This document shows, piece after piece, positions 8,541 through 14,905 of a stretch of DNA of 64,000 bases. Position numbers and translations under genes: made by a program. Below the pieces are notes generated by a model. It was not told the DNA's origin and did not search any database. It worked only from the letters and a program-made list of their open reading frames with translations. The DNA comes from Neobacillus vireti. Lineage in GTDB: Bacteria; Bacillota; Bacilli; Bacillales; Cytobacillaceae. The first letter of the stretch is position 1, and every line of letters begins with the position of its first letter. The DNA is taken from positions 313,556 through 377,555 of the forward strand of contig NZ_LDNB01000007.1 of assembly GCF_001026695.1 (NCBI RefSeq). The letters run 5' to 3'.

Positions 8541-9472
8541 GTTGTTTCCTCCGTTTTTCTAGTTTGATAAGTGATTTTTCCTAATTCTTGAATCGAATAG
8601 CCTTCTAAATCGGTTAAGCTATTTCTAAAGTTGTCCGACTGCAAGTACTCAATCAATTCTGTTAAGGATTGCTTATTTTCAGGGGTAAACCGGAATACAA
8701 GATCAAAGTTTTCTTGCGCGACTGGAATGAAATCAAGTCCTAGGTGGCTCGCGGCTGACTGAATTCCAAAGGTAACATCCGCCATGCCTCTGCTAATGTA
8801 GGAGGCTGCCGACAAATGGTTCCATTCTTCAGTATCGTAACCGTTAATTTGCCGAGGTTCTATTCCATTGCTTGAAAGCTTGGAGTCTAGTAAAAACCTT
8901 GTCCCGGCCCCTTTTTGGCGGTTAATAAATTGAACATCTTTTCTAGTCAGATCATGAAAGTCTTGAATTTTTTTCGGATTACCTCCTGCAACGATTAACC
9001 CTTGTTCTCTAGCGGCCAATCTCAACACCAAAATCGATTCGTAAACAAACAGCTGATGGATAAAAGGCAGATTATATTCCTGTGATGTTGGGTCTAATAG
9101 ATGAATGGCGGCAATATCGCACTGCCCACGGTAAAGCATCATTAACCCTTCCAGACTGCCTATGTATGACGGCTGAATCTGTAAGTTTAGTGCTCTTGCC
9201 GCTTGTTTAGTGAAATGTTCGACAAGAAAATCATGACTTCCAGATAACCGAATTGATGAAGCCGGATTAATCGGCAATGGTTCTGGCACATTTTTCTTTA
9301 CCGGAGCTTTTGTATTCTCCTTATATCTTTCAAGCTCGGCCTGTTCAATCCGCATTTTATTGCCAATTTTAAAGGCCTGGAGCTCGCCTCTTTTGATTAG
9401 CTCATAAACAGTATGTTTAGAGATTTGAAAGATTTGCGCCACTTCATCCGGTGTATATGCCTTGCCCTCCAT
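8534..9472 (-). CDS. Excisionase-type HTH regulator fused to a PBP-like ligand-binding domain
   Basis: The 312-residue protein starts with a MerR/excisionase-like helix-turn-helix (YTPDEVAQIFQISKHTVYEL, about residues 6-25). After a Pro-rich linker comes a domain of the PBP_like superfamily (about 75-300), related to molybdate/tungstate-binding proteins. It probably senses the oxyanion and controls the adjoining tup genes, with which it is co-transcribed and overlaps by 7 bp. ATG 9472 was preferred to TTG 9478 because AGGAGGG has better spacing (10 nt). Direct repeats at 9531-9580 upstream are a candidate operator. Confidence 0.85.
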   Translation of the reverse strand: MEGKAYTPDEVAQIFQISKHTVYELIKRGELQAFKIGNKMRIEQAELERYKENTKAPVKKNVPEPLPINPASSIRLSGSHDFLVEHFTKQAARALNLQIQPSYIGSLEGLMMLYRGQCDIAAIHLLDPTSQEYNLPFIHQLFVYESILVLRLAAREQGLIVAGGNPKKIQDFHDLTRKDVQFINRQKGAGTRFLLDSKLSSNGIEPRQINGYDTEEWNHLSAASYISRGMADVTFGIQSAASHLGLDFIPVAQENFDLVFRFTPENKQSLTELIEYLQSDNFRNSLTDLEGYSIQELGKITYQTRKTEETTC

Positions 9473-9530
9473 AACCAAGTTCCCTCCTTTTTCCTAATCT
9501 TAAAAAAATAGTATCATATTGGATGTGACT

Positions 9531-9580
9531 TTTGTTAAGTTTTGTTGTGTTTCGTTTAGTTTTGTTTAGAATTGTCACGA
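9531..9580. promoter_or_regulatory. 10-bp phased direct repeats upstream of the tungstate regulator
   Basis: Five consecutive 10-mers keep exact register: TTTGTTAAGT, TTTGTTGTGT, TTCGTTTAGT, TTTGTTTAGA, ATTGTCACGA. They begin 53 bp upstream of the regulator frame, next to a possible minus-strand promoter (TTAACA, 17 bp, GATACT). One repeat per helical turn fits cooperative binding of a regulator on one DNA face. This is inferred, not known. Confidence 0.45.
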
Positions 9581-9763
9581 ACTGTTCAAAATATCTTAGA
9601 ATGCAATCATATTAACGAGATAAGTTTTTAAAAAATAAGGGTCTCATAAGTAAGAAATTCACAATTTTTTCATAAACTTCACGGTTTGTTCAATGGTGAG
9701 CAAGTAAATTTGAGGTAGTATAGTAATAGAGAAAAAATTAGTGGTAAAAGGGAAGGGATGTAC

Positions 9764-10426
9764 ATGTCAAAGCTTATTTATATTACGGCCAATCCAAAAT
9801 CAGATAGTAAACTTTCAAAAGGAATGCAGATTGGCGAAGTATTTTTAGAGGAGTTCAAAAGCATCCAGCCGGATGTTGAAATTGAGCATATGCACTTATA
9901 TGATATGGATATCCCGGAAATCGATATGGACTTATTATATGGGCGTGCGAAATTATCCTTTATGGGCTATACAAAAGAGCAGCTTAGTGAAGCGGAGAGG
10001 ACGAAGCTGGAAAAAATGCATGCGCTCGCTGATCGCTTTATTGCTGCAGATTATTATGTATTTGTGACACCGATTTGGAATCTCGGCGCCCCGGCTATCT
10101 TAAAATCGTTTATGGATTGTCTATTTATTGCTGAAAAAACGTTTACGAACACCGCCGATGGACCTAAAGGACTGCTAACCGGCAGGAAGGCGATTCACAT
10201 TCAAACGCGCGGCGGCATTTATTCCAGCGGTCCGATGGTCGAATTTGAAATGGGGGACCGCTATTTAATGAAGGCGTTGAAATTCCTTGGCTTCGACCTA
10301 ATTGAAACGGTTGTTGCCGAGGGAATGGACCATTATCCAAAAAAGGCACCCGAAATTATCGCCAAAGCGAAAGAACAAGCAGCCGAAGCAGCAAGAGAAA
10401 TGGCAAAACAAACAGTTACATTATAA
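9764..10426 (+). CDS. azoR: FMN-dependent NADH:quinone oxidoreductase / azoreductase
   Basis: The 220-residue flavodoxin-like protein has the flavin-phosphate loop near the N-terminus (ITANPKSDSKLSKG) and the family motif TPIWNLGAPAILKSFMD. AzoR-type dimers use NADH for two-electron reduction of quinones and azo compounds in the cytosol, and protect against quinone stress. ATG 9764 was chosen over ATG 9758 because GGAAGGG then has 6-nt spacing. It is monocistronic with its own terminator. Bacillus species often carry two paralogues (azoR1/azoR2) and I cannot tell which this is. Confidence 0.85.
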   Translation: MSKLIYITANPKSDSKLSKGMQIGEVFLEEFKSIQPDVEIEHMHLYDMDIPEIDMDLLYGRAKLSFMGYTKEQLSEAERTKLEKMHALADRFIAADYYVFVTPIWNLGAPAILKSFMDCLFIAEKTFTNTADGPKGLLTGRKAIHIQTRGGIYSSGPMVEFEMGDRYLMKALKFLGFDLIETVVAEGMDHYPKKAPEIIAKAKEQAAEAAREMAKQTVTL

Positions 10427-10432
10427 AAAATG

Positions 10433-10461
10433 GCGACTCGAAAGCTTCGAGTCGCTTTTTT
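10433..10461 (+). terminator. Terminator after azoR
   Basis: Perfect stem GCGACTCGAA / TTCGAGTCGC with a 3-nt loop and six T residues. Confidence 0.92.
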
Positions 10462-10480
10462 GCACCGGTATAGCTATTTA

Positions 10481-10559
10481 ATTTGGGAATCCAGCAGTTT
10501 ATTTGTGAATCTAGGGTGTTTATTTGCGAATCTAGCAGTTTTATTTGCGAATCCATTTT
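10481..10559. repeat. 20-21-bp tandem repeat between azoR and uppP
   Basis: Nearly four units of ATTTGCGAATCTAGCAGTTT and variants start at 10481, 10501, 10522 and 10543, in a convergent intergenic gap. No gene lies here. Confidence 0.7.
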
Positions 10560-10575
10560 ACCTGGCCACATCAGG

Positions 10576-11358
10576 CTAGAATTTACCTGTAAATTGGAAA
10601 ACTAAAACAAGTAATCCTAACGCCCAGACATAGTACGCGAAAGGCTTCAATGAATGTTTTCTCAAATAGCCAATCATCCACTTAACCGCGATATACCCGA
10701 AGATGGCAGAAGAGACGATTCCAACGAGCAAGGCAGATAAGGATATTTCTTCCCCAGCACCGCCAAGTAAATCCTTCGTTTGCAGGACAATCGCCCCGGC
10801 AATCGCAGGTGTTGATAAAAGGAAGGAAAAGTAGGCAGCCGTTTCACGGTCCAATTTACGCCAAAGCGCAGCAACAATCGTCATCCCGGAACGAGAAATC
10901 GCCGGCATAATCGCAACCGCCTGAAAGGTGCCAATGATAAACGCATCCTTATAGCTGATATTGTCCATTTTTTTATGGCCGTTTTTCGCGGAATCAGCAA
11001 GCCACAAGAATAACCCAGTCAGTAAAAACTCCCAGCCAATCGTAACCCCTGTCTTCGAAATTTCATCTATATAATCCTTAAAGGCGAGCCCGAAGATAAC
11101 GGCGGGAATCGTCCCGACAATCAGCAAAAACGTTAATTTACTAAACGGATTTTTAATAATTTTTATAAATTCAGCCTTATAAAATACAAAAACAGCAAGT
11201 AATGTCCCGACATGCAGCATCGTATCGAGCAAAAGCCCCGCTTCCTGTAAACCAAATAAATTCCTGCCTAAATAAAGATGCCCCGTACTACTAATCGGCA
11301 AAAATTCCGTTAGCCCTTGGATAATTCCGAGAATAAGTGCTTCCAGTTTTGTTAACAT
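10576..11358 (-). CDS. uppP: Undecaprenyl-diphosphate phosphatase (BacA/UppP family)
   Basis: The 260-residue polytopic membrane protein has about eight hydrophobic segments and both family signatures: LTEFLPISSTGHL near residue 16, with the catalytic Glu, and PAISRSGMT with the conserved Arg and Ser. It dephosphorylates undecaprenyl pyrophosphate to recycle the lipid carrier for peptidoglycan and teichoic acid synthesis. Overexpression in this family gives bacitracin tolerance. It stands alone, convergent with azoR and divergent from the DUF4931 gene. Confidence 0.93.
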   Translation of the reverse strand: MLTKLEALILGIIQGLTEFLPISSTGHLYLGRNLFGLQEAGLLLDTMLHVGTLLAVFVFYKAEFIKIIKNPFSKLTFLLIVGTIPAVIFGLAFKDYIDEISKTGVTIGWEFLLTGLFLWLADSAKNGHKKMDNISYKDAFIIGTFQAVAIMPAISRSGMTIVAALWRKLDRETAAYFSFLLSTPAIAGAIVLQTKDLLGGAGEEISLSALLVGIVSSAIFGYIAVKWMIGYLRKHSLKPFAYYVWALGLLVLVFQFTGKF

Positions 11359-11533
11359 AAAAAACCTCTCATTCTAAAATAATGATAAGCCTGTACTATT
11401 AATAGATATGCATTGCAAATCAATTTAATGAAACTTTGATTTACCGATGAAATTAATAAAACAAAATTGGTGCAAATGTACCCTCTTCTCCCATAAAATA
11501 GAAATATCCAAGTTTGAGAGAGGAGTAACGCAT

Positions 11534-12295
11534 TTGGCAAATACTCATCTGCATTTTAATACGTCAATCGGTGTCAAAAAGCCGGAAAATATTCGAAATA
11601 AGCAGCAGGCTTGCCCTTTTTGCGAACGAGACCAGCTGAACGATCTCATCGCTGTCGATGGGCCGATTATTCTGTTGAAAAATAAATATCCTGTTTTGGA
11701 AAATGCTTATCAAACGGTGTTAATTGAAACGGATGATTGCTATGCTGAATTATCGACCTACACAAAGGCGCATTTACATAGGCTGATCAAGTTCGGCATC
11801 AAGCATTGGCTGGAGATGGAGGAAACCGGCAGCTATCGCTCGGTTATTTTCTTCAAAAACCATGGACCATTGTCGGGCGGAACGCTTGCCCATCCACATA
11901 TGCAGATTGTCGGCTTACATGATATTGACTATAAAGAAAAGCTAACTCATGAAATGTTCGAGGGAATCGTGATTGCTGCAGTGGATGGGGGTCCCAAATT
12001 TACGTTGTCGACAAAGCCGCGGGTAGGATTTTATGAGTTTAATATCGAGATGGAGGATTCCAGCTATCACGAAAGCTTTTCAGAATACCTGCAAACGGCG
12101 GTTCATTATATTTTGAACCATTTTCCATTCAAGGCATCGAGCTATAATGTCTTTTTTCATCATTTTGATAATAAAATCTATGCGAAGATTGTCTCACGTT
12201 TTGTGACAACTCCGCTTTATATCGGATACGGCATTCCCCAGGTGCCGAATAATCTCGAGTGGATGGCGGATGAGGTAAAGAGAATTTATTTTTAA
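11534..12295 (+). CDS. DUF4931 protein with GalT/HIT-like fold
   Basis: The 253-residue protein carries a Cys pair CPFCERD near the N-terminus and an HPHMQ motif near the middle (GGTLAHPHMQIVGLHDI). These match the zinc site and the His-x-His-x-Gln catalytic triad of galactose-1-phosphate uridylyltransferase-type HIT enzymes. It is therefore likely a nucleotidyl-transferring or nucleotide-hydrolysing enzyme, with unknown substrate. TTG 11534 is preceded by GAGAGGAG with good spacing; the longer frame back to 11447 lacks one. No galactose genes are nearby. Confidence 0.75.
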   Translation: MANTHLHFNTSIGVKKPENIRNKQQACPFCERDQLNDLIAVDGPIILLKNKYPVLENAYQTVLIETDDCYAELSTYTKAHLHRLIKFGIKHWLEMEETGSYRSVIFFKNHGPLSGGTLAHPHMQIVGLHDIDYKEKLTHEMFEGIVIAAVDGGPKFTLSTKPRVGFYEFNIEMEDSSYHESFSEYLQTAVHYILNHFPFKASSYNVFFHHFDNKIYAKIVSRFVTTPLYIGYGIPQVPNNLEWMADEVKRIYF

Positions 12296-12324
12296 AGAAG
12301 AAAAGTTTTTACTTTGAGAAATGT

Positions 12325-12467
12325 CTAGTTCCAGCGCCCAGCGGCTAGTAGACTTCGCTCTTCTCCCTACGATAAGTCAACATCGGTTCGCTTACGCTCA
12401 CCGTGTTTCCTTTATCTCAGTCGAAGCGCTCCAGTCTATACGCCGCTAAGCGGGCGCTTTCGCTTTT
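12325..12467. repeat. Long imperfect-hairpin intergenic repeat
   Basis: The block starts near AGCGCCCAGCGGCTAGTAGA and ends near CGCCGCTAAGCGGGCGCT, whose arms pair (AGCGCCC/GGGCGCT, CGGC/GCCG, AGAC/GTCT), giving a stem-loop of about 140 nt. It is GC-rich against its surroundings. It resembles dispersed intergenic repeats in Bacillaceae. The gap 12296-12583 holds nothing else apart from the rodA-like gene's ribosome binding site. Confidence 0.65.
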
Positions 12468-12583
12468 CGATGTAGGACATTGGATGTAAATAAAACCATT
12501 CATGGTTTAGAAGTTGTGATTTCCTGTTTTTAAAAATATAATGAAGGAATGTAAAGTTCTTTGTTAAGGTGGAGACTAGAAAA

Positions 12584-13753
12584 TTGACTTCAAATAAAAA
12601 CTCAACTTCTAAACTGGATTACAGTCTTGTTCTTATATTATTGCTTTTGTTTTTGGCGAGCTGTGCCGCGATTTATAGTGCTCAATCAAGCGGGCAATAT
12701 GATCGAAACTTTTTAATTTTTCAAATTGGCTGGTATGTTGCCGGCTGCATCATCATTGGGGTTGTAATGACCTTTGATTCTGACCAGTTGCGGAAGCTTA
12801 CCTGGTATGTATATGGGTTTGGACTTTTGCTCCTCATTCTATTAATCCTTGCACCGGATTCGATTGCGCCACGAATCAATGGCTCAAAAAACTGGTTCAA
12901 GCTTCCTGGAATTGGTACGATACAGCCCTCAGAGTTTGTAAAAGTATTCCTCATCCTTGGCCTTGCATGGGTTATTGACCAGCATCATCAAAAAAACATG
13001 CTAAAGACGATTCAAACTGATTTATGGCTGTTAATCAAGATGGGTATCGTAACAATGGTACCGTTATTGCTGATAATCAAGGAGGACTTGGGAACAGGGC
13101 TTGTCTTTCTGGCGATTTTATTAGGGATGGTTTTTATTTCGGGAATTACCTGGAAATTGCTAGTTCCGATATTCTCAGTAGGTATTGTAGTTGTGGGAAC
13201 AATTTTTTACTTTGTGTTATGGAATCCGGCAGTTCTAGAAAAATATCTTGGTGTGCAGGAATACCAATTTGGCCGGATTTATTCATGGCTTGATCCTTAT
13301 AATTACCAAAGCTCGACAGGCTATCAGCTGACCAAATCGATGCTTGCAATCGGTTCAGGACAGACGAGCGGCAAAGGCCTGGGCAACCGTGAAGTATATT
13401 TGCCAGAAAGCCAAACGGATTTTATTTTTAGTGTTGTTGGCGAGGAGTATGGCTTTGTTGGTGCCAGTGTGTTAATCAGTTTGTTTTTCTTGTTGATTTA
13501 CCATATTACCAAGGTCGGAATGGAAACAAAGAATAACTTTTATACTTATATTTGTGTCGGGGTTATCAGCATGATTACCTTCCACGTGTTCCAAAATATC
13601 GGTATGACGATTGGCGTGCTGCCAATCACCGGTATTCCGCTTCCATTTATCAGCTACGGGGGGAGCGCGCTAATGGGGAATATGATGGGTCTAGGTTTAA
13701 TCTTTTCAATCCGCTACCATTATAAAAAATACATGTTTTCGACAACAGCATAG
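12584..13753 (+). CDS. rodA: SEDS-family peptidoglycan polymerase, RodA-like
   Basis: The 389-residue protein has about ten membrane segments and the SEDS signatures NGSKNWFKLPGIGTIQPSEF and LPITGIPLPFISYGGSAL. SEDS proteins polymerise lipid II glycan strands with a class B PBP, with RodA working in side-wall elongation. Overall sequence and the short tail favour RodA over FtsW/SpoVE, but paralogues exist in Bacillus. TTG 12584 is preferred: AAGGTGGAG lies 9 nt upstream, whereas GTG 12569 sits inside that site. It is monocistronic with a shared terminator. Confidence 0.85.
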   Translation: MTSNKNSTSKLDYSLVLILLLLFLASCAAIYSAQSSGQYDRNFLIFQIGWYVAGCIIIGVVMTFDSDQLRKLTWYVYGFGLLLLILLILAPDSIAPRINGSKNWFKLPGIGTIQPSEFVKVFLILGLAWVIDQHHQKNMLKTIQTDLWLLIKMGIVTMVPLLLIIKEDLGTGLVFLAILLGMVFISGITWKLLVPIFSVGIVVVGTIFYFVLWNPAVLEKYLGVQEYQFGRIYSWLDPYNYQSSTGYQLTKSMLAIGSGQTSGKGLGNREVYLPESQTDFIFSVVGEEYGFVGASVLISLFFLLIYHITKVGMETKNNFYTYICVGVISMITFHVFQNIGMTIGVLPITGIPLPFISYGGSALMGNMMGLGLIFSIRYHYKKYMFSTTA

Positions 13754-13771
13754 TAGTATTAATCAACGCAG

Positions 13772-13807
13772 AAAAAAAGCCGGAGGAAAAAATTCCCTCC
13801 GGCTTTT
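13772..13807. terminator. Bidirectional terminator between rodA and the coat gene
   Basis: Stem AAAGCCGGAGG / CCTCCGGCTTT, with A-run on one side and T-run on the other, serves both converging genes. Confidence 0.9.
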
Positions 13808-13811
13808 AACT

Positions 13812-14150
13812 TTATTGCATTGTCCCGCCGCTCGCAAACTGATTCGTATACCCCTGGAACTGCTGGTATGATTGCTGCAGCTTTTGTTGGTCGGCCTGCT
13901 CAATCGCATACCAGCCTTTCCTGAACATCAGATCATAAAGATCACGCTGGCATTGCTGTGTTTCCGTGAAAATCTGCATTATGTCCTGGTACAATCCTTG
14001 ATGGCTAGCTTCATGCATTGCCACGCCATACGAGCTGGTCATATATTTTTCTGTTGTCAGTAAATCATTAATGAAATCGCGCTCGTTCATTTGCGGGGTT
14101 TTCGGGACTTGTGTTTCCGGATTTTGAATCTTTTGTTGATTCTGGTTCAT
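13812..14150 (-). CDS. CotF-family spore coat protein
   Basis: The 112-residue, Gln-rich protein contains the core of the spore coat protein F family (MHEASHQGLYQDIMQIF, then QCQRDLYDLMFRKGWY). It is probably deposited in the spore coat. It is paired with another small coat-like gene 19 bp upstream, so they likely form a two-gene sporulation operon. In B. subtilis the related yusN occupies this position beside fadN. GGAGGAGAATTATTTT lies ahead of the ATG. Confidence 0.85.
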   Translation of the reverse strand: MNQNQQKIQNPETQVPKTPQMNERDFINDLLTTEKYMTSSYGVAMHEASHQGLYQDIMQIFTETQQCQRDLYDLMFRKGWYAIEQADQQKLQQSYQQFQGYTNQFASGGTMQ

Positions 14151-14169
14151 AAAATAATTCTCCTCCTAA

Positions 14170-14463
14170 TTACTGCATATTATTCAATGGCTGCTGCTGA
14201 CTTGCGTGTGCGCCTAGATGCTGAAGCAACTGCTGGTAATGACGCTGATGCATTTGGCCGCACTTTTCTGCTTCTGCCTTCAGCTCGGGATCCTGGCACT
14301 GAGCCGCAAAAAAGTGTGCTTTCTTGGCAGAGAGTAAATTCCACGACATCATGTCAGTTAAATAAAGCGAATCCTTTGTTGAAACGACTCCTGGCGGCTG
14401 CTGCATCGTCATTTGCTGGTTCTGCATGTTCATGTTTGGCATGTTCATATTTTGCTGCTGCAT
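14170..14463 (-). CDS. yusN: Small Gln/Met-rich spore coat protein (CotF-like, YusN-like)
   Basis: The 97-residue protein has a low-complexity N-terminus (repeated MNMPNMNMQNQQM) and a helical core (STKDSLYLTDMMSWNLLSAK) typical of small coat F-related proteins. The C-terminus is again Gln-rich. ACAGGAGGGTTATT precedes the ATG. Upstream on the minus strand, CATATAAT resembles a mother-cell sigma (E/K) -10 element; that is weak evidence. It probably leads the operon with the following coat gene. Confidence 0.8.
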   Translation of the reverse strand: MQQQNMNMPNMNMQNQQMTMQQPPGVVSTKDSLYLTDMMSWNLLSAKKAHFFAAQCQDPELKAEAEKCGQMHQRHYQQLLQHLGAHASQQQPLNNMQ

Positions 14464-14536
14464 AATAACCCTCCTGTTTAAGTCAACTATTTACGATTAT
14501 ATGGTCTCTCAAATAGGAATTTTTATACAATAATAA

Positions 14537-14564
14537 AAACAGGCTGAAGCACTCAGCCTGTTTT
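14537..14564 (-). terminator. Terminator after yuzL
   Basis: AAAACAGGCTGA / TCAGCCTGTTTT forms a symmetric stem with a 5-nt loop immediately downstream of the yuzL stop. Confidence 0.88.
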
Positions 14565-14566
14565 CA

Positions 14567-14698
14567 CTATCGCTTGTACTGGTTATTCTGGCTGTTTTGT
14601 TTGTCTTTCCCAGCAGCTTCGTATCCCGGGCCGCCATTGCCCTTCACACTAGCGGCACTTACACCTGCTTTGGAAGGATCCTTTTTCACTCTCGCCAT
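14567..14698 (-). CDS. yuzL: YuzL-family small spore-associated protein
   Basis: A 43-residue frame begins MARVKKDPSKAGVSAASVKG and ends QNSQNNQYKR. This matches the small, basic, Gly/Asn-rich YuzL family found next to yusN and fadN in Bacillus. GAGGTGATAACG precedes the ATG and a good terminator follows. Its function is unknown; composition and neighbours suggest a spore component. Confidence 0.82.
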   Translation of the reverse strand: MARVKKDPSKAGVSAASVKGNGGPGYEAAGKDKQNSQNNQYKR

Positions 14699-14855
14699 CG
14701 TTATCACCTCAGGGAATAGCTTGCCCAACAAAGACAATTATCTTTCGAAAAATAAAAGTTCAAAAAATTTCAATTTTCCGCACTTAACTGTTGCAGGAAT
14801 TTTCAAAATCTTTTATAGTAAAAAGTAGCAGAACTCATTCAATTATGAATTTTTT

Positions 14856-14885
14856 TTGACAAAAAAATGAATGAGCATTCATTCA
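14856..14885 (+). promoter_or_regulatory. fadN promoter region with FadR-type operator
   Basis: TTGACA at 14856-14861 is a perfect -35 hexamer; no clean -10 is visible at 17 bp. The perfect inverted repeat TGAATGAGCATTCATTCA at 14868-14885 closely matches the B. subtilis FadR (YsiA) operator, a TGAATGA/TCATTCA dyad. FadR is a TetR repressor released by long-chain acyl-CoA. Placed over the core promoter, it should repress fadNAE until fatty acids are present. Confidence 0.85.
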
Positions 14886-14905
14886 AAGTGTTGAAGGGGG
14901 AGACA

